From contig JAQTNA010000010.1 in NCBI GenBank assembly GCA_028714035.1, forward strand, positions 28,331 to 92,330: a DNA stretch of 64,000 nucleotides, written 5' to 3'. The notes below the pieces were generated by a model. It saw only the letters and a program-made list of their open reading frames with translations, was not told the origin of the DNA and did not search any database. The translations under genes and the position numbers were made by a program. Below, in pieces: positions 34,293 through 43,265 of this stretch. The first letter of the stretch is position 1. Every line of letters begins with the position of its first letter. The DNA comes from Rhodocyclaceae bacterium (GTDB lineage: Bacteria > Pseudomonadota > Gammaproteobacteria > Burkholderiales > Rhodocyclaceae).

Positions 34293-36152
34293 TCAGTCGC
34301 TGCCGCCGACACGCCGCGGACGACCGGCGGGGGAGCTTGAGGATTCGGAGGCCTGCCAGGCGGAAAGGCGGTCGGCGTCCGGGATATGCACGTGCCGCCC
34401 CTTGGCGTGAATCAACCCCGCCTCGGAGAGATCGCGGAAAATGCGCGACAGCGTTTCCGGGGTGATGTGCAGCAGGGAAGCGATCACCTGTTTCCTGGCG
34501 GGCAACTCCACCTCCAGCCTGCCCTGGGCATGGATGTAGGCGTGCTGCAGCAGATAGCCTATGACCCGCTCCATGCCGGAACGCAGGGTGTAGGACTCGA
34601 CGTCATGCACCAGATCGTGCAGACGCAGGCCCACGCAAGCCAGCAGCTTGCGGGCGAGGTTCCTGTCCCGATCCAGCAGTTCCACCAGTTCCCTTTGGGC
34701 AACCTGTAGCACGACCGCTTCCTCGATGGCCTCGGCAAAAAAGGGATAGGGGCTGCCCATGACCACCTCGGCCTCGCCGAAGGTTTGCTTGGGCCCGAAT
34801 ATGCCGAGAACCTTCTTGTTGCCTTGCGTGGAGGAAACAGCCAGCATGACGTGCCCGTGGATGACCAGGAACAGGCCGTGGGGACTGTCCCCCTTCTCGA
34901 AAAGAATCTCACCCTTGGCGAGGCTCCTTTCCTGGCAGGCGACACCGAGTTGCGCCAGATCATCCGCGGCAACATCCTGGAAGAGGGGCAGGTCCGAAAG
35001 GAGGGCGGCCGCCTGTCGCGGGCTGACCCCATCGCCCACGTTGGCCGGTGCCAGACCCAGGGCGCCGTTCTTCGGGTAATTCACTTGCTGGCTCATGGCG
35101 GCAAGAAATTCGCTGCGCACCTGCGCCAGCCGCTCCGAACTCTGCCGGTTCTCTTCCCGGGCGAGTTCCGCCGCCTTGCGCTCGGAAATATCCTGGATGA
35201 TGAACAGGGTCACCAGTTGGCCGTGCATGACGAAGTGGGTCATGTTCAGCCGCGCCACCAGACGCTGCCCGGTTTTCGTGACATACGTCATTTCACACTC
35301 GAACTTGCCGGTGACCAGCAATTCGCTGATGAGAGTCGGGAAGCGGGGCAGTTCCTCCTGTGCCACAAAATCCCGCGGGGAAAGGCGGAGCATTTCCTCC
35401 AGGCTGTAACCCAGAAGTTCGCAGGCGGCGGGGTTGGCATCCACCACCCTGCCTGGCATCAGGTTCTGATCCAGGGGGACGATGACGATGGGCAGCACGC
35501 CGTTATGGAACAGGGCGCGGAAGCGCTCCTCGCTGGCGTTCAGCTCAGCCGTCCGCTCGGCCACCAGATCCTTCAACTGGTCGCCCCGGCTGCGGTGTTC
35601 CTGCTCGGTGGCCAGCAGTTGCTGGTTCTGGTTCGCCATGAAGGCGTAAAGATGGGACAGGGATCGGCTGGCGGCTTCCTGGGCCGGATCCAGAGGCTGC
35701 CTGCCCGCGGGCTCATAAGCCTTCTCCGCCGGGGTTCCGGCGGTCACTGCCCGGAGTTGCCGGCTCATGCTCTGGTCTTCCCCCAGCATGTGGTAGACGA
35801 GCCAGTTGCCCAGGAACTCGATCATCTGCGGGCCGGTGATGGCATTGTCGCCACCCATCCTGGCCACCATGGCCTTGACCTGCTGCATGAATCGGGCGTG
35901 GGATTGCCGGTGATGCTCCACGTGCCGCTCGTCCAGTCCGGAGAGCGCCATCAGGGCCTCCTCGGTGCTGAAATGGATTTCAGCGTAATCCAGCAGGAAG
36001 CCCAGGAGCGTACGCATCTCTTCGGGACTCAGATCCGCGCCCGAGGACAGCTTGGCGGCGGTCTCATTCGCCAGATCCACCAGCCCGCGGTGCTGTTGGT
36101 CCACGATGGCGATGCCGGTATTGAGGTAGTCGTTCCAGGCCAGAAGTTGCAT
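34293..36152 (-). CDS. Bacteriohemerythrin-PAS-Crp/Fnr chimeric transcription regulator
   Basis: A 619-residue one-piece sensor and DNA-binding protein. Residues 1-130 are a bacteriohemerythrin with all expected iron ligands: His21 (IVDQQH), His60/Glu64 (HFSTEE), His81/His85 (HHRQSH), His121/Asp126 (HMLGED). A coiled coil (~160-210) and PAS (~210-325) follow. Residues 347-372, SEFLAAMSQQVNYPKNGALG, align with a kinase H-box ([20 protein letters not shown]) but the phospho-His is Gln355. Then comes a cyclic-nucleotide-type sensor domain (~385-505) and a Crp/Fnr helix-turn-helix (~553-582, KQVIASLLHITPETLSRIFR). No FNR iron-sulfur Cys cluster is visible. I start at 36152; upstream codons look spurious. 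It probably links O2 or NO to transcription. It sits next to an integrase stump. Confidence 0.9.
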   Translation of the reverse strand: MQLLAWNDYLNTGIAIVDQQHRGLVDLANETAAKLSSGADLSPEEMRTLLGFLLDYAEIHFSTEEALMALSGLDERHVEHHRQSHARFMQQVKAMVARMGGDNAITGPQMIEFLGNWLVYHMLGEDQSMSRQLRAVTAGTPAEKAYEPAGRQPLDPAQEAASRSLSHLYAFMANQNQQLLATEQEHRSRGDQLKDLVAERTAELNASEERFRALFHNGVLPIVIVPLDQNLMPGRVVDANPAACELLGYSLEEMLRLSPRDFVAQEELPRFPTLISELLVTGKFECEMTYVTKTGQRLVARLNMTHFVMHGQLVTLFIIQDISERKAAELAREENRQSSERLAQVRSEFLAAMSQQVNYPKNGALGLAPANVGDGVSPRQAAALLSDLPLFQDVAADDLAQLGVACQERSLAKGEILFEKGDSPHGLFLVIHGHVMLAVSSTQGNKKVLGIFGPKQTFGEAEVVMGSPYPFFAEAIEEAVVLQVAQRELVELLDRDRNLARKLLACVGLRLHDLVHDVESYTLRSGMERVIGYLLQHAYIHAQGRLEVELPARKQVIASLLHITPETLSRIFRDLSEAGLIHAKGRHVHIPDADRLSAWQASESSSSPAGRPRRVGGSD

Positions 36153-36469
36153 GTGTGCTTCATTCCCTATTCGGCAAGAGCCCGTCGTTACAACAAGCTC
36201 TTGCAGATAAATCGTGGCCGGCGTCTGACGCGGCAGCTCAGTTTCCAGGCTCCAGGACAATGACGACCAAGCCATGCCGCCGGATTTTCATCATACGGCC
36301 TAGCCCGCCGACTGGCAATGACCCCGAAACGCATAGTGGCATTGCCGATATGCAACATTTATCAATCTCCCCCCTTAAGTGAAGCCTCTTTCTGCCGAAA
36401 TATGCCCTGCGAGACGGGTTCGTCGCAAAAGGGGGAGGTACGGCCAATGGCCAAAGGGCAAGGGTGGCG
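36153..36469. other. Divergent intergenic region, no gene
   Basis: 317 bases separate the chimera gene from the second PhnD kinase. I see a perfect 8-bp inverted repeat (GCAAGAGC at 36174-36181, GCTCTTGC at 36197-36204) close to the chimera start. It would be transcribed into that gene's leader. No clear FNR-type palindrome or consensus promoter is visible, and no ORF is supported. Confidence 0.5.
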
Positions 36470-39400
36470 ATGATCCGGTATATGACACTGCTGTGTTTCG
36501 TCATGGCGGCGAACATGTTGGCGACACCCTCATGGGCAGACCAGACCGTGGTCCGCATCGGGGTGCTGGCATTTCGCTCCATTGAGCGGACGCGCGCCCA
36601 GTGGGCACCCACTGCCGCCTGGCTGGAGCAGAAGCTCCCCGCTTATCGCTTCACGCTACAGCCCCTCTCCTACGAGGAGTTGGACCGCGATGTGGCCGAA
36701 GGGCGGCTGGATTTCGTCCTCACCAACCCGGAACACTTCGTCCTGCTGCGCGCCCGGAACGGACTTGCCGCCATGGCGACGCTGATGCCGCGGGCGGAGG
36801 GCCATCCCGTTACCCGCTTCGGCGGGGTCATCATCACCGGCGCCACAAGAAACGACATCAATGCGCTGAAGGATCTGCACGGCAGGCGGATCGCGGCGGT
36901 AGACGAGCGCTCCTTCGGAGGCTATCTGGCCCAACAGTGGACGCTGCTCGCCAGCGGCGAGGAGCTCAACCCCGACCTGGTGCGCTTCACCGGGATGCCC
37001 CACGACCGCGTGGTCATGGATGTGCTGGAAGGGCGCGCCGATGTCGGCTTCGTGCGTACCGGCATCATCGAGTCCATGGCGCGCGAGGGCAAGATCAAGC
37101 TCGATCTCCTGAAGGTGATCAATCGTCAGCCCCCATCGAACTTTCCCGTTGCCCTATCCACCGACCTCTATCCCGAATGGCCCTTCGCCGCCACATCGGC
37201 CGTACCGGAACAGGTTTCCAAAGCCATCGCCATGGCGCTCCTGAGCATGCCGCCGGATTCGGCCGCGGCCCAGGCCGGCAACTACTACGGCTTCGCCCCC
37301 CCGCGGGATTATCTGCCGGTGGAAGCCATCATGCAGCGCCTGCGCCTGTACAAGTCGGGGCCGGAATTCACCCTGGCCGACGTAGCGCGGCGCTATGGCG
37401 CCTACCTGGTGGCGGCGCTGGCCATCCTGCTGGCAGCCGCCGCGGCCTGGGCCGCAGAACGGCGCAGCCGGGCCGCCCGCGCGGAGGCCGAGCGTCTGGC
37501 ACTAAGGGACACGATCCTGGCAAACCTGGGGGACGGCGTGTTCGGCGTAGACGCCGCGGGCCGCTTCTCGTTCGTCAACCCCAGGGCGCTGGCCCTGTCC
37601 GGTTACGCCCTGGACGAACTCATCGGCAAGGACGTCCATGGACTGTTCCACCACAGCCGACCGGATGGCAGCGCCTACCCGGTGGAGGACTGCCCGCTTC
37701 ATAACGCCATCGCCCACGGCGAGCGCCAGGAGGGCGAGGAATGGCTGTGGCGCCGGGACGGCACGCTCTTTCCCGCCCGCTATTGCGCCACCCCCATTCG
37801 CCAGGGCAACCGCATCGCCGGCGCCGTCGTGGCGATCAGCGACCTGTCGGCACAGAAGCAGGACGAGGAAAGCAGCCGTTTCGAACATGAGGGAGCCGAA
37901 ATCAAGTATGCCGTGGCCAAGGCTCTGCATGAGGCCGGCCGGAGTTTCGATCAACGGGTCGAGTCCGCCCTGAATGCGCTGGCCACCCTGAACGGCCTGG
38001 TGCCGGGCGCCGGCGCGCAACTGGTGATCCGGAATCAGCACGAAGCGGAAGAAGGCGGGCAGCGTTATTACCATCATGGGGAATCCCTCTGGCGCAAGAC
38101 CGGCCAGGACATACCCGACCTGTCGGCGGACAGGATAAGGGTGGTGCCCCATTGCGAGGCGACGGCTCCGCCTCACGGGCATTACCTCGTCTCCCTCAAC
38201 CATGCGGGCGAGCAACAGGGTGTCCTGATACTCGATACCCAACCCGCGCCACCGGCGCATCCCGCCCGCCTGGATACCCTGTCCGCCGTCGGCGAGATAT
38301 TCGCCCTGGCCGTCCTCAATGAGCAGGCAGACCGGATGCTGCGCATCACCACCGCCCAGGCCGAAGCCACGACGAGGGCGAAGGGCGACTTTCTCGCCAA
38401 CATGAGCCATGAGATCCGCACGCCGATGAACGGTATCCTCGGCATGCTCGACCTCGCCATGGACACCGAACTAAGCGCCGAACAGGCCGAGTTTCTCGGC
38501 ATCGCCCGCAATTCGGCGGATGGCTTGCTCACCATCATCAACGAGATTCTGGACTTCTCCAAGATTGAGGCGGGCAAGGTCGGCATCGAAAGCATCCCCT
38601 TCGATCTCGTGGCGATGCTGACCGAAACCCTCAAGCCCTGGCGCATCAGCGCCGGCATCAAGCATGTCCAGGTACGCGACGAGATCGCGACGGACCTCCC
38701 GCGCCATGTCTGCGGCGATCCGGGACGAATGAGGCAGATCGTGGTCAATCTGGTCAGTAATGCCATCAAGTTCACCGAACACGGCGAGATCGTGCTTGGC
38801 GCGAGAGTGGATGCGGCACAGGACGGCCGGCGGCTGCTTCATCTTTCCGTGGCCGACACGGGCATCGGCATCCTCCCGGACAAGCAGCGACATATCTTCG
38901 ACGCCTTCTCGCAGGAGGACGCCTCGACCACCCGCCGGTATGGCGGCACGGGCCTGGGCCTCACGATCAGCAGCCGACTGGTGGAACTGATGGGGGGAAC
39001 GATCAGCGTGGAAAGCGAGCCCGGCAAGGGCAGTACCTTCCACGTCCGCCTGCCCTTGACCGAATGCACCGAGGCCGTCCCGAAAGCGCCTGCGCTGCCG
39101 ATTCGGTCGGCAGGCACGCCCGCGGCGAATCTGAACGTGCTGGTGGCGGAGGACAACCGGGTCAACCAGAAACTGATCCTCGCCCTGTTGGAAAAACATG
39201 GACACCGGGCAAGCCTCGCCGCGAACGGACGCGAAGCGGTGGATCTCTGGCGGGAAGGGGCTTTCGATCTGATCCTGATGGACATGCAGATGCCGGTGAT
39301 GGGCGGCATCGAGGCCACCCGCCTGATCCGAAAGAGCGAACACGAACTCTGCGTCGAGCATGCCACGCCGATCTACGCGCTGACCGCGGCCGCCATGGCC

Positions 39401-39538
39401 GAGGAGCAGCAGCGCGGGCTCGAAGCCGGACTGGACGGCTACCTGACGAAGCCGATCAATCGGACCGCATTGGCCGAAGTTCTGGACCGCACCGCCAATC
39501 AAGTCCTGCATGGAACGGGAACTGGAGACACTCGGTAG
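36470..39538 (+). CDS. PhnD-type sensor hybrid histidine kinase (PAS, GAF-like, REC)
   Basis: A ~1022-residue kinase. A signal peptide ([15 protein letters not shown]) precedes a PhnD-like periplasmic domain (~residues 28-300) and a TM helix at ~312-330. A PAS domain (~345-465) and a GAF-like region (~480-620) follow. HisKA has His at about 649 ([11 protein letters not shown]), HATPase has [10 protein letters not shown], and the receiver has phospho-Asp in [11 protein letters not shown]. There is no HPt. The periplasmic half strongly resembles the kinase at 996-4547 (e.g. [13 protein letters not shown] versus RIGVLAYRSLEQT, shared [10 protein letters not shown] and YYGFAPP). They are paralogues with different cytoplasmic halves. 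An in-frame GTG lies two codons upstream (36464). Confidence 0.9.
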   Translation: [1022 protein letters not shown]

Positions 39539-39593
39539 CGGGCTCCGGGCACTCCCGGCACCCGCGCCTTGAAACCGGATCGTAAGGTTCGCC

Positions 39594-39620
39594 TAAAGTT
39601 TTCTCCACGGCAGACGTAAG
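39594..39620 (+). promoter_or_regulatory. Possible sigma-28 (FliA) promoter before the FHA-EAL gene
   Basis: A perfect TAAAGTTT (39594-39601) is followed after 11 bases by GACGTAAG, which matches GCCGATAA at only four of eight positions. It lies ~120 bases before the FHA-EAL start. A motility-linked c-di-GMP gene would be a sensible FliA target, but the -10 is poor. Confidence 0.3.
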
Positions 39621-39742
39621 CATTGGCGTCAACGAACGCTATGGGTGGACACCCGAACTGCCATGCCCGACCGGAAAAATATTGGAAGCCGTAGCCGGAT
39701 GCGCCCATACCTGCGACTGGCGGGGCGCCGCCTCGGCTGAAC

Positions 39743-40843
39743 ATGGCCTCGATCTGGTATCTGGAAGGCGCAGCGGCCGGGGGCAACGCCCTGGTCATCC
39801 CCATAGAGGGACTGCCTTTCATCGTCGGCAGAACCGAGAGCTGTGCGCTGACCATCGTCTCCTACGACATCTCCCGTCAGCATGCCCGCATTGATTCCGA
39901 CGGCCGGGGGGGATTGCAGGTCCACGACCTGGGCAGCACCAACGGCACTTTCGTCAACCGGGAGCGCCTTACCAAACCGAGGAAGGTGAGCAACGGCGAC
40001 ATCATCCATTTCGGCACCTCGGAATTCCGCCTCAAGTACCGCGTGCCGGAAGGGATGGGGTCAAAGCCAAACAAGGGCCGTGACGACAGCACCTTCTTCG
40101 TGCCCGGCCAGTTCAGCCTGCCCCAGGCCTTCCCGGCTCAGGAAAGTGAATTTCTCGAGATGCTGGACCAGGGCCTGTTATGCGCGGCCTTCCAGCCCAT
40201 CGTGAATTTCCACGACCGCCACACAGTCGGCTTTGAACTGCTCGGCCGCGGCCGCCATCCCACGTTACCCGCCTCCCCGGCGAACCTGTTCGCCCTGGCC
40301 GCCTCCCTGCAGAAGGAAGTCGAGTTGAGCGAGGCATTCCGCATGGTGGGGGCACACAAGGCGGCGCAACAGAAGGTGGCGACCCGGCTGTTCATCAACG
40401 CCCATCCCAGGGAGATGTTTTCCCAGGCGCTGTACGACTCCCTGTCCCGTTTTCATGCCATCGCGCCAGCCGTGGACATCGTGCTCGAGGTACCGGAGAC
40501 GGCCATCACCGAGATCGCCAACATGCGAAAACTGGCGGAACGCTTGCGCGACATGGGCGTGCGCCTCGCCTACGATGATTTCGGCGCCGGCCAGGCGCGC
40601 ATCAACGAACTGGCCGAGGTGCCGCCGGACGTGGTCAAGTTCGACATGAGCCTGATCCGCGACATCCACTGCGCGTCCGCCGGCAAGCAACAGGTGGTTT
40701 CCCGCCTGGTGTCCATGGTCCGGGAACTGGGCTCCATCCCCCTGGCCGAGGGCGTGGAGACCGAGGACGAGGCCCGTACCTGCCAGCAGATGGGTTTCGC
40801 CCTGTGCCAGGGCTACCTGACCGGAAAGCCGGTCATCCTGTAG
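39743..40843 (+). CDS. FHA-EAL c-di-GMP phosphodiesterase
   Basis: A 366-residue soluble protein. An N-terminal FHA domain (~25-100) keeps the phosphothreonine-binding core: GRTESC, SRQHARI and DLGSTNGTFVN. A linker leads to an EAL domain (~130-366) with the main catalytic positions: Glu in GFELLGRG, Asn in FINAHP, Glu in LEVPET, AspAsp in YDDFGAG, Lys in VKFDMS, Glu in LAEGVET and Gln in CQGYLTGKP. It should therefore hydrolyse c-di-GMP, with activity or location set by binding a phosphorylated Ser/Thr-kinase target. No Ser/Thr kinase gene is in the window. FHA-EAL fusions are uncommon. Confidence 0.9.
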   Translation: MASIWYLEGAAAGGNALVIPIEGLPFIVGRTESCALTIVSYDISRQHARIDSDGRGGLQVHDLGSTNGTFVNRERLTKPRKVSNGDIIHFGTSEFRLKYRVPEGMGSKPNKGRDDSTFFVPGQFSLPQAFPAQESEFLEMLDQGLLCAAFQPIVNFHDRHTVGFELLGRGRHPTLPASPANLFALAASLQKEVELSEAFRMVGAHKAAQQKVATRLFINAHPREMFSQALYDSLSRFHAIAPAVDIVLEVPETAITEIANMRKLAERLRDMGVRLAYDDFGAGQARINELAEVPPDVVKFDMSLIRDIHCASAGKQQVVSRLVSMVRELGSIPLAEGVETEDEARTCQQMGFALCQGYLTGKPVIL

Positions 40844-40980
40844 TCCCGCCTGCGGAATTTCCGCCGGGGAAGTGCTTCGGGCCGCCTTGGTCTACACTGG
40901 CGGACTTTCCCCGCCCCGCCCTGCCCCATGTACCCGACCATCGCCACCCATTTCCTTGCAAAATCCCATCGGGGTGCCCC

Positions 40981-41544
40981 ATGACTGAGGCCCTGCCGCC
41001 CGACGCGGAGATCGTCGCCGCCACCCGAACCTGGCTGGAGCGGGCCGTGATCGGACTCAACCTGTGCCCCTTCGCCAAGTCCGTGCATGTGAAGCAGCAG
41101 ATTCGCTACGCGGTCGTGCCGATCGGAACCTATCAGGAGTTGCTGGAGGCACTGGAGCGCGAATTGCGCCTGCTGGCCGACACCGACCCGGTCGTGATCG
41201 AAACCACGCTCCTGATTCACCCTCTGGCCCTGACGGAGTTCCTCGACTACGGCTGGTTTCTGCCCTTGGCCGAGAGAGTGCTCGAAGACCTGGGGCTGGT
41301 GGGCGAAATCCAGATCGCCCATTTCCATCCCCAGTTCCAGTTCAGCGACTGCGGCCCGGACGACATCGAGAATTTCACCAACCGCTCGCCCTATGCGACC
41401 CTGCATCTGATCCGGGAGTCGAGCATAGACCGCGCCGTGGCGGCCTTTCCCGATGCCGCCGAAATCTTCGATAAGAACATCGAGACCCTGCGCCGCATGG
41501 GGCATGAAGGCTGGCGCCGCCTGTGGCTGGAGACCAGCAAATGA
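40981..41544 (+). CDS. DUF1415 family protein
   Basis: A 187-residue soluble protein of the DUF1415 family, recognised from the N-terminal WLERAVIGLNLCPFAKSV and the later AHFHPQFQFSD and NFTNRSPYATLHLIRE. The conserved Cys and His residues suggest metal or redox chemistry, but no function is established. The ATG at 40981 is chosen because upstream codons lack family resemblance. Its stop overlaps the following methyltransferase (ATGA at 41541), so the two are probably co-translated. Confidence 0.9.
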   Translation: MTEALPPDAEIVAATRTWLERAVIGLNLCPFAKSVHVKQQIRYAVVPIGTYQELLEALERELRLLADTDPVVIETTLLIHPLALTEFLDYGWFLPLAERVLEDLGLVGEIQIAHFHPQFQFSDCGPDDIENFTNRSPYATLHLIRESSIDRAVAAFPDAAEIFDKNIETLRRMGHEGWRRLWLETSK

Positions 41545-42380
41545 CGAAATCCATGCCCCCGGATCTGCAAGAAATCCGGCCCGGCCAGTCTCTGGAATTA
41601 TTGAAAGAACTGCACATCCTCACCCGCGACGGGCGGATGAACCAGGACAGCCGGCGCAAACTGAAGCAGGTCTATCACCTCTACCAGTTCATCGAGCCCC
41701 TGCTCGCGGAAGCGCGCCAGGACCATGCGGATATCCGGCTGGTGGATCACGGCGCCGGCAAGTCCTACCTGGGCTTCATCCTGTGGGACTTGTTCTTCAA
41801 GGACAAGGACGAAGGCGCGCGCATCTACGGCATCGAGACCCGGGATGAGCTGGTGAGCCGCTCCCGCGCCCTGGCCGATCGCCTGGGATTCTCCGGCATG
41901 TCCTTCCTCAAGCTTTCCGTGGCCGAAGCCACCGCCTCGGACCTGCTGCCGGAGCGGGTAGACCTGGTGACCGCGCTGCACGCCTGCAATACCGCCACCG
42001 ACGATGCCATCGCCTTCGCCCTGAAGAAACAGGCCCGCTACATCGTCCTCGTGCCCTGCTGCCAGGCCGAGGTGGCCGCGGTACTGAGGAAGCACAAGGG
42101 TCAGGCCCTGGGCCGGGATGCCCTGACCGAGATCTGGCGCCATCCCATTCACACCCGGGAGTTCGGCAGCCATATCACCAACGTGTTGCGCTGCCTGCAA
42201 CTGGAAGCCCACGGCTACCAGGTCACCGTCACCGAACTGGTGGGCTGGGAGCATTCCATGAAAAACGAACTGATCATCGCCCGTTATCAGGACTTGCCGC
42301 GCAAACGCCCTACGGAACGGCTGAATACCCTGCTGGCCACCCTGGGCCTGGAAGAACTGGCCGGGCGATTCTTCGCCTGA
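41541..42380 (+). CDS. Class I SAM-dependent methyltransferase
   Basis: A 279-residue protein. The SAM-binding motif I is IRLVDHGAGKSYLGFIL, then an acidic residue in YGIETRDELVSRSRALA. A later motif VDLVTALHACNTATDDAIAFAL and PCCQAEVAAVL resemble the methyltransferase family found in GSTCD-like proteins, which have the same H-AC-T-D-A and PCC pattern. The substrate is unknown; RNA or a small molecule is possible. It is translationally coupled to DUF1415, a pairing that may be informative. Confidence 0.85.
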   Translation: MTKSMPPDLQEIRPGQSLELLKELHILTRDGRMNQDSRRKLKQVYHLYQFIEPLLAEARQDHADIRLVDHGAGKSYLGFILWDLFFKDKDEGARIYGIETRDELVSRSRALADRLGFSGMSFLKLSVAEATASDLLPERVDLVTALHACNTATDDAIAFALKKQARYIVLVPCCQAEVAAVLRKHKGQALGRDALTEIWRHPIHTREFGSHITNVLRCLQLEAHGYQVTVTELVGWEHSMKNELIIARYQDLPRKRPTERLNTLLATLGLEELAGRFFA

Positions 42381-42491
42381 GGCCCTCCCGGGAGGAATTC
42401 AGGCGCCGGCCGGAATCTCCGCGCATCCCCGCGCATCGGCCTATACTGGACGGGCATCGCGCATTCGCCGATGCCTTTCAGGAGTACGACC

Positions 42492-42620
42492 ATGACCAAG
42501 GAAAAGCAGACCAACAAGAAAGAAACGAAGAAACAGCCCGCACTGAACCCCAAGGAAAAGAAGGCGGCAAAACAGGCCAAGAAGCACGCCTCCGACAGCA
42601 CGCCGCTGGTCCCGCGCTGA
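42492..42620 (+). CDS. Small Lys-rich protein, 42 residues
   Basis: A short gene starting at ATG 42492 with AGGAG seven bases upstream. It encodes MTKEKQTNKKETKKQPALNP, then a second Lys-rich stretch ending STPLVPR. About one third of residues are Lys, so nucleic-acid or ribosome association is possible. The strong ribosome site and position between real genes support it. I do not know a named family. Confidence 0.7.
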   Translation: MTKEKQTNKKETKKQPALNPKEKKAAKQAKKHASDSTPLVPR

Positions 42621-42798
42621 GATTTTTCCAATTTTCGGCCGGCACGCCCCCCTCGCCTGGCATTAAACGGCAACACCGGGGCAAAACCGTGTCATCATGC
42701 CCATCCCCCGCGCGCACCTCGAGTGCTTGACCGAACCCGTGCCTTACCCGGGGGAAGCAGCCCCATGTCAAGCTGATACCTAATTTCGGAGAATTCCT

Positions 42799-43164
42799 TT
42801 GAGCAAGAAGCTTTATGTGGGCAATTTGGGCTACAACGTCACCAAGAACGATCTCGAACAGATGTTTGCCTCCCACGGCACGGTGAGTTCGGCGCAGGTG
42901 ATCACCGACCGCGACACCGGCAGTTCCAAGGGTTTCGGCTTCGTCGAGATGGCCTCGGACCAGGAGGCGCAGGCCGCCATTACCGCGCTGAACGGCAAGG
43001 CCATGGATGGCCGCAACATGATCGTGAATGAAGCCCGGCCTCAGGAGCCGCGTACCGGCGGCGGTGGTTTCGGTGGCCGCGGCGGTAGCGGCGGCCGTGG
43101 CCCTGGTGGTGGCGGCGGCCGCAGCGGTGGTTTCGGCGGCGGTGGCGGCGGCAAGCGCTACTGA
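42799..43164 (+). CDS. RRM-type RNA-binding protein with RGG-like tail
   Basis: A 121-residue protein. One RRM (~1-80) carries RNP2 KLYVGNLGYN and RNP1 SKGFGFVEM. The tail from residue 84 is almost pure Gly with spaced Arg (GGFGGRGGSGGRGPGGGGGR). This is the rbp/cold-inducible type common in betaproteobacteria and cyanobacteria, thought to act as an RNA chaperone. The start is TTG at 42799, supported by GGAGA seven bases upstream and the conserved MSKKLYVGN. A rare start codon may limit expression. Confidence 0.93.
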   Translation: MSKKLYVGNLGYNVTKNDLEQMFASHGTVSSAQVITDRDTGSSKGFGFVEMASDQEAQAAITALNGKAMDGRNMIVNEARPQEPRTGGGGFGGRGGSGGRGPGGGGGRSGGFGGGGGGKRY

Positions 43165-43177
43165 TCCCTGATTCCTT

Positions 43178-43223
43178 GTGGGGCCGGCTTCAGCCGGCCA
43201 AGTCGGGCTGAAGCCAACCCCAC
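43178..43223. repeat. REP-like palindromic repeat, copy 4
   Basis: GTGGGGCCGGCTTCAGCCGG faces GTCGGGCTGAAGCCAACCCC. It is a shorter, diverged copy of the family at 7154, 13071 and 17790. It directly follows the RRM gene and may stabilise its mRNA 3' end. Confidence 0.8.
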
Positions 43224-43265
43224 CATGTTCACTCCCCCGGCCCAGCGCCGACAAGAGGATTTCCC

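Noticed and set aside
34144..34410. Reading the integrase stump as an intact 88-residue gene
   Set aside because: Only the first ~20 codons match P4-type integrases, and the rest overlaps the 3' end of the chimera gene.
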